This document shows, in pieces, positions 45,338 to 58,604 of a stretch of 64,000 nt of DNA. The stretch spans positions 62,001-126,000 of the forward strand of contig NW_027331668.1 of assembly GCF_022965805.1 (NCBI RefSeq), in the 5' to 3' direction. The DNA is from Primulina eburnea. Lineage: Eukaryota; Streptophyta; Magnoliopsida; Lamiales; Gesneriaceae. Every line of letters starts with the position of its first letter. Positions within the stretch are counted from its first letter, which is position 1. Made by a program: the position numbers and the translations under genes. Under the pieces are notes generated by a model. It ran no database searches, had not been told where the DNA came from, and was given only the letters and a program-made list of their open reading frames with translations.

Positions 45338-46935
45338 TGTGACACCTTGACCCGTTACAATTAAATACAGCGGAATTTAAAATTTTCTTTCAAATGGAAG
45401 GAATTTCAAAATACATTTCATAAAAATGTTTACAAAATAGCAATACATGATCATTTAAATGACATAACAAAATACAAAATATCATTCCTATGATCATGCC
45501 AAAATCTTCCTTCCAACAGTGCATGCATATGACCCCTATCCACAGTCAACGTCCAGGGCCACCACTCTGATCTGCATCACATGAATAAACTGAAATGAAA
45601 ATAAATCTCAGCAAGTGGAACTCTAACATAGCAATGATACATAGTATACTCTGTAAATCATGACTTTGAAATCATAAATACCATCAACTCTGAAACATGA
45701 ATACTGTAGCAATAACTGTAGCAATATCAAATCAATAGATAGCAATACGATGGTATTTCTCTTTTCTCTGGTTGGAATGATATCAATAGTATCTCTGACT
45801 GTGGGTGCAAATATCCCATCGATATAAATCGATAACTGTGAGGGATATAAGCCTATGGGCGTTGATCAACTAATTGCATGCAATGCTCTGACTATGATTC
45901 AATCAATCCAATAAAACATTTGAACTCTGAATATCATTTAAAGCCGTCGTTTCGCAATCTCATAATATCTCTTGTATTCCCTTTTAACAATAGTGAGACA
46001 TACAATGCCTCCAAGAAAATCAGTAGGATCAATACATAACAATAGATCAATGGAAGGGAATAACACTTTGAAACCTTTAAAACACAATACATATAATATT
46101 ATGTGAGCAAAAAGGATGAAATTCCACTTACAAACCAATAGAACACCTCCAAACTAACTCTTGGTACACCACCTACAACAATAATCCATAAACAACACCA
46201 ATATCAACTCTATATCCACAAGTACAAGTCCAATAATCCATTAATCAACTCAAACATCAAGCCCAAGTCAACCCTTAACTCGAAACATTAAAAGAATCGC
46301 ACCAAAAACTTACCTAAGCTTCCTTATACCACGGAGAACGACAATCTCAAGCCGGAATTCCAAACAAAGCCAAGAATCAAAGGTAGGAAGCAATTGAAAG
46401 TGGAGAAAACCCTTGGAACTAGAGAGGAAATCTCGAAAAAGAAGATAAGATAAGGTATGGAATGGCCAACAACTCTCAAAAAGCAACTAAATATCTCGCC
46501 CATACTTACACCGCGGGTGCGGTCACACAAGCACCGCGGGTGCGCTAAGCTCACGGCATTCCAACAAAAATCCCATGCACGATCACCGCGGGTGCGGTGC
46601 TACAATTACCGCGGGTACGGTGCACACCGCGGGTGCGATCCTTGCACTGCCGCGGGTGCGGTCATGCCACGGCCTTCAAATTCTAAAATGATGAATAGTA
46701 CACCACGGGGGCACTCCTCTAAGAGCGCGGGTGCACTCTTGCTTCGGCCAAGAACAAAATCAACGCAACTAAAATCGAACCGAAACACTGAAACAAACAA
46801 CCAACAACATCTAATACCTCGAGATAATAATAACCAATAATACTATGGCCCAAAACACAACTCTAAACATCTAAATCATAACCCAAATAACAAGTAATGC
46901 TTAAACCGTACCGTACATCGGGCTCGGCTATTACA
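45338..46935 (-). repeat. Element H left (3') LTR, 1598 bp
   Basis: On the minus strand from TGTAATAGCC to GGGTCAAGGTGTCACA. The polypurine tract (AAGGAGGGGAGAT type) lies at 46936-46948. Confidence 0.94.
46510..46738 (-). repeat. CCGCACCCGCGGT motif cluster in H LTR
   Basis: About seven copies, some changed (CCACGGGGGCAC, GCGCGGGTGCAC). Repeated at about 52710-52937 in the right LTR. Confidence 0.85.
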
Positions 46936-46975
46936 ATCTCCCCTCCTTAGAGGAATTTCGTCCGCGAAATTGACG

Positions 46976-49900
46976 TCACTGCACGAACAACTCAGGATAC
47001 TTCTCTCTCATCTCAATCTCTGGTTCCCACGTAGCCTCCTCGATCAAATGGTTCCTCCAAAGGACTTTAACGATGCCGATCTCTTTATTCCTCAATACTC
47101 TAACTGTGCGATCCAAAATCTGGACCGGAATCTCTTGGTACGTCAAATTCGGCGTCAAGTCCAATGGCTCGTGGTGAAGAACATGGGAAGGATCTGCAAT
47201 ATACTTCCTGAGCATCGAAACATGAAATACATTATGGACTCTGTCAAGATCGGGCGGTAGGGCTAATCTGTAGGCTCGGTCACCAACTCTGTCCAAGATC
47301 TCAAAAGGGCCAATGAATCTCGGACTCAGCTTTCCCTTCTTACCAAATCGCATCACACCCTTGAGAGGTGCTATCTTCAAAAATACATGATCACCAACCT
47401 CGAACTGCAAAGGTCTGCGACGAACATCTGCATAACTCTTCTGTCTGGACTGAGCAGTCTTCATCCTCTCTCTGATCACAGCAACAACATCGGTCGTCTG
47501 CTGGACCAACTCTGGTCCCAACATCTTCCTCTCACCAACCTCATCCCAAAACAAAGGCGATCTGCACTTCCTGCCATAAAGTGCCTCATACGGTGCCATC
47601 CCAATCGACGCCTGGTAGCTATTGTTGTACGTGAACTCCACAAGTGGCAATTTAGAATCCCAGCTACCAGAATAGTCAATAGTACAAGCTCTGAGCATAT
47701 CCTCAAGAATCTGAATGACTCTCTCTGACTGACCGTCGCTCTGAGGATGATAAGCTGTACTGAAAGCTAACCGCGAACCCATAGCTCTGTGCAGACTCTT
47801 CCAAAACTCGGAGGTAAATCTAGGGTCACGATCAGACACAATCGACACAGGGACACCGTGAAGTCTAACAATCTCTGCAATGTAGTCCTCTGCGTACTGA
47901 TTCATGGAGTACGTCGTCTTGACTGGAAGGAAATGAGCTGACTTGGTCAATCTATCAACAATGACCCAAATGGAATAATAACCTTTCGGCACTCTGGGAA
48001 GACCAGTCACGAAATCCATCGTAATGTGCTCCCACTTCCACTGAGGAATCGGCAAAGATAGCAATGTCCCAGCAGGTCTCTGATGCTCAATCTTCACCTG
48101 CTGACAAGTAAGGCACTGAGAAATGAACAAAGCAACATCTTTCTTCATACCTGGCCACCAATATAGTCGACGAAGATCCTGATACATCTTCGTACTGCCT
48201 GGATGAATCGAATAAGGTGCGGTATGAGCCTCTATCAAGACGTCTCTATGAATATCGTCGCCAATAGGAACACAAATACGGCCTCTGAAAGTCACCAAAC
48301 CATCACCATTCGAACCAAACTCTGAGTTCCCTCTCTCCTCAGCTCTAGCTCTCAACTCTGTCAACTGAACATCAGTCGACTGCCCTCTACGGATCCTGTC
48401 CGTCAAAGTAGATCGAATAACCAACGCTGAAAGAGGAGCAATGGTACCTGGAATAACCAGATCTATCTCCTCTCGATGCAAATCCATCAACAATGGTCTC
48501 TGAATCAAAGAACTCAATGAAGCACTCGACTTGCGACTCAACGCATCTGCCACAACGTTCGCCTTCCCTGGGTGGTAACTGATAGTCACATCATAATCCT
48601 TGACAAGCTCTAACCACCTCCTCTGTCGCATGTTGAGCTCTTTCTGAGAGAACAGATACTTCAAGCTCTTGTGGTCTGTGAAGATCTCACACTTTTCGCC
48701 ATATAGATAATGCCTCCAAATCTTCAGGGCGAAAACCACAGCTGCTAGCTCCAAATCGTGCGTCGGATAATTCTTCTCATAATCCTTCAACTGGCGAGAA
48801 GCATAGGCAATAACCTTACCTCGCTGCATCAGAACTGCACCAAGGCCTCTCTTCGACGCATCGGTAAAGACCACAAAATCATCTGAACCACTAGGCAAAG
48901 AAAGAACAGGAGCTGTCGTCAATCTATCCTTCAACTCTTGAAATGCACTCTGGCAATCAATAGACCACTCGAACTTCACAGTCTTCCTCGTCAGATTGGA
49001 CAATGGCAGGGCAATCTTGGAAAAATCTGAAACGAAACGACGATAATAACCCGCCAAACCAAGGAAACTGCGTACCTCAGAAACAGTAGTAGGAATAGGC
49101 CAATTCTGAATCGCCTCTATCTTCAATGGATCAACAGCAATGCCATCTCTCGAAACGACATGGCCTAGAAAAGAAATCTGATCCAGCCAAAACTCACACT
49201 TCTTCAGCTTGGCAAACAACCTCTTCTCTCGCAACAACTGAAGCACCACTCTGAGATGCTCTGCATGAAGCTCTCTGGTCTTGGAATAGATCAGGATATC
49301 ATCGATGAAGACAATGACGAAGCTATCCAAGAACGGCTTGAACACACGGTTCATCAGATCCATAAAGACTGAAGGGGCATTGGTCAAACCAAACGACATG
49401 ACGAGAAACTCAAAATGACCATACCTGGTCCTGAAAGCCGTCTTAAGGACATCAGACTCCCTAACCTTCAACTGATAGTAGCCAGACCGAAGATCAATCT
49501 TCAAAAACACAGTGGCACCATGGAGCTGATCAAACAAATCATCTATCCGTGGCAACGGATACTTGTTCTTGACAGTCACTTTGTTGAGCTCCCTGTAGTC
49601 GATACACAGCCGCAAGGAACCATCTTTCTTCTTAACGAAAAGAACCGGAGCTCCCCAAGGCGAAGAACTCGGACGAATGAAACCCTTATCTAGAAGATCC
49701 TGCAACTGCGCCTTCAACTCCTTCATCTCAGTAGGGGCCATTCGGTACGGAGCCTTAGAGATAAGAACCGTACCTGGAGCTAAATCGATCACGAATTCAA
49801 CATCTCTGTCCGGTGGCAAACCCGGAACATCATCCTCAAACACATCAGCAAACTCCCTCACAACATCGATATCATCAATATTCAACTTAATCAGTCTATC

Positions 49901-51403
49901 AACATCCACAATAGAAGCAAGAAACCCATCGCAACCTCTACACAGCAATCTCTCAGCCTCAAGACAAGAAATAAACGGAAGGACCAGCGAAGTACCTGGG
50001 CTGGCGAGAACTCCTCCCTGGCCATCATCTGCAAAAGTCACCTTCTTAGCAACACAATCGATAACTGCACGGTAAGTCGAAAGCCAATCCATGCCAAGAA
50101 TAACATCGAAAGCAACCATAGGGATAACAATCAAATCAGCGAAGACAACTCGCTCCTCAATACGAACAGGGCACGCAAAGACAATCGATGTCGGGCACAA
50201 GACATCTCCCGAAGGCAAAACAACACTAAGCTGAATGGGAAGAACAGAAGGAACTATACCCAAAGATCTCAAAAACAAATCAGACATAAAAGAATGAGTA
50301 GCACCAGTATCAATCAAAGTAGTAGCTACTCTGCCTGAAATCAAAATAGTACTAGAGATCAATGAAGAATCATGATTAATACCTTCCTTCGTCATCGAAA
50401 AGATACGACCCTGCACCTTCCCTTGGCTAGCTCCCTTAGGACAATTTCTGGCAACGTGGCCTGCCATGCCACAACGATAGCAAGACTGAGTGCCAAATCT
50501 GCACTCTCCACGGTGATGCTTGCCACACTTCTGACACAAAGGCTTCTCGGGATCAAATGGAACAACTGGAACTGGCGGTGGTCTAGGACTCGGCTCCATC
50601 TTGCCCTTGCCCTTGAAACGATCCCTGCCCCTCTGATTAGAACCCTGGCCTCTCTGAGCAACAGCTTGATGCCTCTCCTGCCTCTCCCTGGCGATATCCT
50701 TCTCATCCTGCTCGGCCAACAACGCTTTGGACACGATCTCCTTGAAAGTCACGGCCTTGGACATGTTGATATCACGACGAATCTCCGCTCTAAGGCCTCG
50801 AATGAAATGAGTACCTTTATCTTTGTCATTGGAAGCAATGAACAGAGCAAAGAGACAACCCTCCTCAAACTTCAGAATATACTGACCAACATCCAAGCTC
50901 CCCTGTCGAAGCTCCAAGAACTCCGTAACCTTTCTCGCTCGAAGTGCATCGGGGAAATACTTGTCGTAGAACAAGTCAGTGAACTCTGACCACTTCAGTG
51001 TCGCAACATCAACTCCGACTTTCGTGGCATTCCACCAGATACATGCAGCTTTAACCAACATGAACACTGCAGAGCTGATCCTGTCTTTGTCCTCGTACTG
51101 GAGATGATCGAAGATAGCTTCAAGCGCCTTGACCCACTCGACAGCAACTAGAGGATCGGTGCTACCTGCGAATTCCGGTGGATCCATCCTCTTGAAAGCA
51201 GAAAAGACGGCATCAGTGCCAACAGCCTGAACAACCTGACCTCTCACTTGGCCTCGACCCTGCCCTGCTCCTTGCAATCGGAGCAACTACTGAATCTGAT
51301 CGCTATGCACCTTAGCCTGCTCCTTAAGCAACTTGCCGAACTCGTCGACAACTCTCGAGGAAGAACTATCCTCACCCTCTGCCGCCTTACGCTTAGGAGG
51401 CAT
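46976..51403 (-). pseudogene. gag-pol: Element H gag-pol, one premature stop near the start
   Basis: From the family ATG at 51401-51403 ([10 protein letters not shown]) the frame is open to 46976 except for TAG at codon 39 (51287-51289), where E and J have CAG. The remaining 1436-codon frame after the stop is intact and holds gag, knuckle [28 protein letters not shown] with FIDDIL (aspartates at 701-702), RNase H TDAS, integrase with zinc residues and catalytic motifs [15 protein letters not shown] and GQSER, and the chromodomain-like tail. Most of gag would therefore be lost unless the stop is read through or translation restarts. CAG to TAG is a C-to-T change at a CHG site, as expected from methylated cytosine. 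Confidence 0.93.
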
Positions 51404-51519
51404 ACTCTACAATTGCTCACAAGACACCAATCAATATATATAACAATGGATAGATGCAAGAAAACATACCCGGACAGTTGAGAGTAGACGAAGTCATATG
51501 CATTGGTCCGAAGAACACC

Positions 51520-51531
51520 GCTCTGATACCA
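51520..51531 (-). other. Primer binding site of H (initiator tRNA-Met)
   Basis: Complement of TGGTATCAGAGC, 5 nt from the right LTR. Confidence 0.94.
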
Positions 51532-51536
51532 CTAAA

Positions 51537-53135
51537 TGTGACACCCTGACCTGTTACAATTAAATACAGCGGAATTTAAAATTTTCTTTCAAATGGAAGG
51601 AATTTCAAAATACATTTCATAAAAATGTTTACAAAATAGCAATACATGATCATTTAAATGACATAACAAAATACAAAATATCATTCCTATGATCATGCCA
51701 AAATCTTCCTTCCAACGGTGCATGCATATGACCCCTATCCACAGTCAACGTCCAGGGCCACCACTCTGATCTGCATCACATGAATAAACAGAAATGAGAA
51801 TAAATCTCAGCAAGTGGAACTCTAACATAGCAATGATACATAGTATACTCTATAAATCATGACTTTGAAATCATAAATACCATCAACTCTGAAACATGAA
51901 TACTGTAGCAATAACTGTAGCAATATCAAATCAATAGATAGCAATACGATGATATTTCTATTTTCTCTGGTTGGATTGATATCAATAGTATCTCTGACTG
52001 TGGGTGTAAATATCCCATCGATATAAATCGATAACTGTGAGGGATATAAGCCTATGGGCGTTGATCAACTAATTGCATGCAATGCTCTGACTATGATTCA
52101 ATCAATCCAATAAAACATTTGAACTCTGAATATCATTTAAAGCCGTCGTTTCGCAATCTCATAATATCTCTTGTATTCCCTTTTGACAATAGTGAGACAT
52201 ACAATGCCTCCAATAGAAAATCAATAGGATCAATACATAACAATAGATCAATGGAAGGGAATAACAATTTGAAACCTTTAAAACACAATACATATAATAT
52301 CATGTGAGCAAAAAGGATGAAATTCCACTTACAAACCAATAGAACACCTCCAAACTAACTCTTGGTACACCACCTACAACAATAATCCATAAACAACACA
52401 AATATCAACTCTATATGCACAAGTACAAGTCAAATAATCCATTAATCAACTCAAACATCAAGCCCAAGTCAACCCTTAACTCGAAACATTAAAAGAATCG
52501 CACCAAAAACTTACCTAAGCTTCCTTATACCACGGAGAACGACAATCTCAAGCCGGAATTCCAAACAAAGCCAAGAATCAAAGGTAGGAAGCAATTGAAA
52601 GTGGAGAAAACCCTTGGAACTAGAGAGGAAATCTCGAAAAAGAAGATAAGATAAGGTATGGAATGGCCAACAACTCTCAAAAAGCAACTAAATATCTCGC
52701 GCATACTTACACCGCGGGTGCGGTCACACAAGCACCGCGGGTGCGCTAAGCTCACGGCATTCCAACAAAAATCCCATGCACGATCACCGCGGGGCGGTGC
52801 TACAATTACCGCGGGTGCGGTGCACACCGCGGGTGCGGTCCTTGCACTGCCGTGGGTTCGGTCATGCCACGGCCTTCAAATTCTAAAATGATGAATAGTA
52901 CACCGCGGGGGCACTCCTCTAAGAGCGCGGGTGCACTCTTGCTTCGGCCAAGAACAAAATCAACGCAACTAAAATCGAACCGAAACACTGAAACAAAGAA
53001 CCAACAACATCTAATACCTCGAGATAATAATAACCAATAATACTATGGCCCAAAACACAACTCTAAACATCTAAATCATTACCCAAATAACAAGTTAAGC
53101 TTAAACCGTACCGTACATCGGGCTCGGCTATTACA
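51537..53135 (-). repeat. Element H right (5') LTR, 1599 bp
   Basis: Matches the left LTR along its whole length, with scattered substitutions and small indels. Ends at the duplication CTAGT. Confidence 0.95.
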
Positions 53136-53140
53136 CTAGT

Positions 53141-53436
53141 GCTCTCCTTATATTCAACCACCAGTACTTAGCCACATCTTGCAGTTGATGGCCAATGAGT
53201 TTCACTCGTTTCTCATCACTATATTCCAGAGACTCGAATAACATCTCGATGTCCTCCAACCAGCTTTCACATTCGATTGCATTTTCTGTACCCTTTAGGG
53301 TCGGTGGTCGGAATGACTGGAATCGCTTTAATAGAGTCTCCATGGTCGTAGCAGTGACATCCATCGCCTCACCAGATGTGCTACCCTGTTCTGGTGCGGG
53401 TGGTCGTAAAGGAACGGCTGCTCTTCTAGGAGGCAT
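53141..53436 (-). pseudogene. gag: Element C gag N-terminal part
   Basis: Starts at the ATG 53434-53436 ([10 protein letters not shown], nearly the same as in A) and runs about 98 codons through [13 protein letters not shown] and [18 protein letters not shown] to WWLNIRRAL, where H cuts in. The frame resumes at 45337 after one copy of CTAGT is removed. The leader from 53437 to 53681 holds no gene. Confidence 0.92.
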
Positions 53437-53681
53437 GAATCTGCTATACAAACAGTTTAGTATACAAGCTATACCAACTGTCTCAGCCCTCCTCTGATCA
53501 TTTACCTCTGATCCAGAATTGGTTCTGATTCAGTCTTAACCAATAAATGCTGTAATACAAATCGGGTAACCATACAACATGCAACAATGAAAGCAATAAA
53601 CCATGCTATCATATCAAAAGCAAGGAAGATGACTCGATCTACCCCGCTCATGCTATTCTATCTCAATATACAGAACCTAAG

Positions 53682-53693
53682 GCTCTGATACCA
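53682..53693 (-). other. Primer binding site of C (initiator tRNA-Met)
   Basis: Complement of TGGTATCAGAGC, 5 nt from the LTR at 53699. Confidence 0.93.
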
Positions 53694-53698
53694 CCTGT

Positions 53699-54965
53699 TG
53701 TGGGGACCCGGGCTCTAACTCTTTTCTTTGGGATTAAATGGATCGTTATTATAAAAAGTGGGTCAAATTTTTCGCTTTTCAACATTAAATCTAATGTATA
53801 TAAACAAGCATACATTCTTTATTTAAATTACAAACATAAGGTACAACATGTCTTGTTCCAACCATTATTAACAACTAGTAAGTAAATACAGTACATGTCA
53901 AAAGTACAACTACTAATTCTGCTGCTAAGCCCGAGATCACCACGCTATGTCCATCTCTCATCCTCTGCGTGACCCAGATCCTGCCCCACCTGTTGTTATG
54001 CACACATACAGACATAACAACAGCCGGAAACTCCGGTGAGAACAAATCCCAGTATAAACATGTATACATGCATATAATCAATCTAAACATGACACATGCT
54101 ATCATGAATGACAATCATATAAACATGCAATGCGAATCAAACCATGTCTGGACTCGACTCGACTAGAACTCTAGGGATCCCGTGTGAATAAGACGTCAAT
54201 GGCTGTCACCTACCCTCCCACTCGGGGTAACTGTACGTCTTATTCCTAGATTTCGGTCAGAACTGTATCAACGGCTGCAATAAGAGTAATGGCTACTCCT
54301 AAGCTGAGATACACCGAATATCTAGATAGTTGACAATGACTGCCAACGACTCTCCTATCTTAAATGCAATGAATATCCATCTGTAAACAAAGCATGCTTA
54401 TATTCATATCTGAATATCACAATGATCATATATATGTGAATACAATGCTAAAATCAAAGCATAATCATATTACAAGATTTGAATATAATTCTATAAACAA
54501 TTCATAACATGATACCATATATACAATAATTCTAGTATGTGGTTTTGGTTTGGGAACAAAAATAATATCTTATTTGAGTTATATCTTCCCAAACAAACAT
54601 AGCTTATACCTTTCTTGTTGAACAGTCGGTGTCAAAGTCTTGAGATCAGTATGTCAACTCTGTCAAGTTTAGTCTGAAATGACAATGTGTAGATATATTC
54701 TATCAATGTACCACTCAACAAATCTTGTACAATTCAATTATCGGTCTCGGTATAACGACGTATTTCTTCAATACCGATAATTCAACAACACTAAACTCAA
54801 TATCAACAACTCCTAATCTCCTCAAAATACAAAGTCTCACACTGAAATATCCCATCTCAACTCAATAACATGCTGGAAATCGAAACTATAGCATATGACA
54901 TCCGTTCTTTGATCCGTTTGTGATTCTACAATATCTATTATCTCAAGAACATAATATATAGTTCA
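53699..54965 (-). repeat. Element C right (5') LTR, visible 1267 bp
   Basis: Matches 7037-8038 from its base 267 on. The foldable block is at 54186-54325: helix 1 reads CTAGAT with ATCTAG and ends in T-A, where F has C-G at both places. Cut at 54965 by I. Confidence 0.92.
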
Positions 54966-55580
54966 TGTGGGGACCCGGACTGCTAATCATGATCATAATC
55001 ATCATTGGGACTAATTAATCAATTATAAAACAGGGTCTAAATTTTTTTTTAAAATATAAAGCGGAAACATAATGTAATTAACTCAAATTACATATTAACA
55101 TGAACATACAATTCTTGTGTTATCTACACAATTAAACTAGGTTCAACTATAAATCAAAGCTGAATCCTAAGTTGCTGCAAATCCCGGATCTCCACGCTAT
55201 CTATCTTCTCTCATCCTCTTCTTGACCCTGATCCAGCCCCACCTGTTGTCATGCACACATACAAAATAAGACAACAGCCGGATAACTCCGGTGAGAATGA
55301 ATCCCAGTATAAACAATGTATACATGCAATCATATATAAAAACATATATAAATGCATAATAACAAATATTCATAACATGTCTCAAATCAGAAACATAAAT
55401 CAATATCAAACACGGTATCATACTCAGACTCAGACTCGACTCAAACAAGCGTCGTCTCAGACTCGACTCAACTCTATCCTAGGGATCCCGAAGTCTGAAT
55501 AATAGTAATTATACCGAATATCAGTCGATAGGAATGAATCAATCCCTAAATGGCATCGATATAATTCATATATTCAGTGT

Positions 55581-55816
55581 CTGGGCGAATCAGTCGCAGA
55601 ATTGACGAATCACTCAAGAATTAGGCTAATCAGCCAATAACCAGACGAATCAGCCTGTAATTAAGCGAATCAGCTTAAGTTTAGACGAATCAGTCAAGAT
55701 ATAGCGAATCAGCTATAATTAGGCGAATCAGCCAATAAATAGACGAATCAGTCTATAACCAGACGAATCAGCCGGTGACTAGGCGAATCAGCCTATGACT
55801 CAACGACTCAGTATTC
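55581..55816 (-). repeat. Twelve 20-bp units, inverted repeats around GAATCA
   Basis: GAATCA cores (plus strand) start at 55587, 55607, 55627, 55647, 55667, 55687, 55706, 55725, 55745, 55765, 55785 and 55805; the third reads TAATCA and the last GACTCA. Spacing is 20 bp, twice 19. The arms change from unit to unit but stay complementary in many: TTAAGC/GCTTAA at 55667, TATAGC/GCTATA at 55706, ATAGAC/GTCTAT at 55745, TAGGC/GCCTA at 55785. Units at 55587, 55765 and 55805 pair poorly. The array lies downstream of the TATA-like run and so would be transcribed. Confidence 0.9.
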
Positions 55817-56305
55817 AATACATGCAGTGGCTATGAATCAATAGCCTACAATCATCAATCTCATCATACATTAGCTATAAATCAATAGACTACAATCATA
55901 AGTCTCATCAATTGCAAATATCAATGCAATAAATGAAAGTATGTAATTTAGGGAAACTCGAGTCAAACCTCACTCGAGTTGTGCAATCCCAACTCAACAT
56001 TAATTTATACCTTTCTTTCTGATACTCTGATTCTGTCGAAGTCTCGAACTCAAATCTGTCAATACTCAATGTCCAGTGTAGCCTACGTCGATAGGAACAC
56101 AGTACCGCAGTCGGATTCAAAATCAGACGGGCGGATTTCTCATAAATTCTAAATTCTTTAAGTCGAAAAACTTGAAGCTATCTCCTCAAACCTTTCTCGT
56201 TTCTCTTGCCTGATTCTGAAGAGATTAGCCTTTGTATGTATATATATATATATACATCTCGTGCATGACAAGAACGTGGCTTCTCCAAAATTTGCCACAA
56301 AACCA

Positions 56306-56450
56306 CTCGCGCATATGCGCGCTTCATCTCGCGCATATGCGCCAAAGATTCTGGAGCTGTCGCGCATATGCGCGCATTTTCTGGCGCATATGCGCGAGGG
56401 CTTCTGGACCCCTCGCGCATATGCGCGTGTTTCTTCGCGCATGTGCGCCG
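56306..56450 (-). repeat. GCGCATATGCGC palindrome cluster in I LTR
   Basis: Six copies, the last reading GCGCATGTGCGC. Just upstream, in element sense, of the TATA-like run. Confidence 0.87.
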
Positions 56451-56645
56451 GTCGTCTCTTTTGAGATGTTCGGCCGAACATCTCGAGATGTTCGGTTGAA
56501 CATCTTGGATTATAATGTAACGATGCCCGACTTCTTCATTCAAGTTCGTATAACCTCAATCATGTCAATTGATCAATAAATCATTCCAGATTAATCTTAA
56601 ATTACGGTAATTAGATTCTTGGGCCTTACATTTCTCCCCCTCTTA

Positions 56646-58600
56646 GATCTGAGTTCGTCCTCGAACTCGCAAACAATCAATTCAGATATATCAGAAGAAA
56701 TGTATACAGAGTTTTAAATCAAAACTCATCTCAATGAATCTATTCTAAAATATCAATCCTGTATTCTCAATTCGATCTCTCAAAATAGCATTGAGAAAAA
56801 TCAATTTCGCTACACTGGCTATACTACATCTGTATAAATCAAACCATAGCTTATAACCAATCGACATCATCAGCTGTTATCAATTTTGTCTATCTCATTC
56901 CCGGATATATTCAGTCTTTGTCTTCAAATACCAATCGTCACCATCCGACGTTGGTTTCTTAAATCTGTCCATTCTGAACTATCTTCATCTTCCTTCGAAT
57001 TGTCTTCAAAAGAATCTGTAGTATTCACTGCGTAATGTCTTGTCTATAACTGTCGCATTACCCATCTGATAAACTGATAGCTATTGTCACACAGTAATAC
57101 TGAATCATATCAATTAATGCTAACATCTAGCACTCTATAACTCTACCAAAGTCTTCCAATATCTGGATAATACATTCTGACTGTCTGTAAATCTGTAAAA
57201 CAATCTAAGAGAGAGTTCATGATATATTCTACCACGAATACCAACTCAAGCAAAATCACAATCTGACATAATCTACTGTGGCATTCTGATCTTTCTGACC
57301 ACTTTTCTTACATCAATCTGTGTCATTGGGTCATGTTTGTACGTGATCTGGTACAAACTGATAGATATAGATTGAACAATCTGTCAATATTAATCATATC
57401 ATATTACAATCTGTAAAAATGACGGTAATTTCATTACGAAGGATATAGAAATGTACTCCCATTTCTATTTAGAACTTCACAATTCTGTAATAAATCTTCT
57501 GATTTCTATCTTTCTATCTTTTCTGTTAGCGATTTAGACATATCAGTACAAATTCTGCAAACATTTCAATACAACTCTGTTACAACTGATCTCATCTGTC
57601 TATATCACAACTATCTGTTCGAATACAATACAGTCTCAATCATCAGACTGAACACTGAATCCACGACTGTAAGTTTCTGACAATATCTGTCATTTCTGAT
57701 TCGAACTATTTGATCTACAAAAATCAATTAATAACATAATTTAAAGAGGAAATACCTACCTGGTATTCGGTTCTGACTATCAATATCAAGCGTTGTTGTA
57801 CAATTCTGACACATCTGACATCACGGAATAATCCATCTCATACAACATACAAGATCACATATCTGTTACTCTGATCTACACTCTATTCTGACTATCGATA
57901 TTGAGTTCTAAACATTCTAGTCAGCTTTTTGAACTGCTAACATTTCAAAATCAGCTCTGGTTCGGACGGTACAATATAATCTCCATTGTCTACAACCCGT
58001 CTCAACCACGTATTCAGAATATCATCAATATTCAATCAAATTCAAAACATGCTAAACTCAGAAACTGCAACTGTCTGACACCGATGTCAACCTCGGCTGA
58101 CTAATTACGGTTTAATTCTGTTAACATCAACAAATATATCATATTCAGATATAACACATTCTGAATACAATCTGTCTTAATCAGGATTCAAAATTTGGAA
58201 CAATTTCTAATATCTGTTCCAGGCTAACATCAAACTCTCTGATTGGAATCAGATCTGAAATCTTATCAGAGAAAACATCAATAGCTTTCATATCATTGAT
58301 AAATCAGTCAATGATAGACGCAACTTCAGTAAATCAACTGAATACATAAGGAGTCATTCTGCTCTTTTCTGTAATAATCGAGTCATAATTAGTACGAATA
58401 TCAAAGGAATTCTCAGTCTAGAATTCTTATCTTACAATATTCATCTCGTGGTCATCTCAGGTCTGATTCTCACCATCTTCTGGAATCAATCTATGGTAGC
58501 TCTGTACTTAATCAGCATATCAATAGCAGTAATGCAGTTCTAAAATCATAGAACATCAGTACAATACAAGCTACCACACGATCTAACTCAATCTCATTCT
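56646..58600 (-). pseudogene. Element I decayed PR-RT-integrase region
   Basis: Collinear with B, D and F. The integrase core region has TAG at 57465-57467 (shared with D and F). The C-terminal integrase region at about 56930-56957 has TGA at 56938-56940 (shared position in all four). The PR end ([12 protein letters not shown]) can be traced near 58440-58530. No open frame of interest remains. The polypurine tract is at 56631-56645. Confidence 0.7.
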
Positions 58601-58604
58601 CATC

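Larger units (their letters stand above)
45338..53135 (-). mobile_element. Element H: nearly intact Tekay-like retrotransposon, 7798 bp
   Basis: LTRs of 1598 and 1599 bp flank a long gag-pol frame. The perfect duplication CTAGT lies at 45333-45337 and 53136-53140, inside C's gag. Same family as J and a sister of E. By eye the LTRs differ at a few tens of sites, so it is older than E. Confidence 0.95.
54966..56630 (-). repeat. Element I left (3') LTR, 1665 bp
   Basis: On the minus strand from TGTAAGGCCC to AGTCCGGGTCCCCACA. Shorter than the LTRs of B, D and F. It carries the CATATG palindrome cluster and a TATATATATATA run near 56238-56257, but the foldable block is replaced by a 20-bp repeat array. 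Confidence 0.9.

Noticed and set aside
55581..55816. CRISPR-like look of the 20-bp array
   Set aside because: The constant part is only 6 bp, units are continuous without spacers, there are no cas genes and it lies in a plant LTR.
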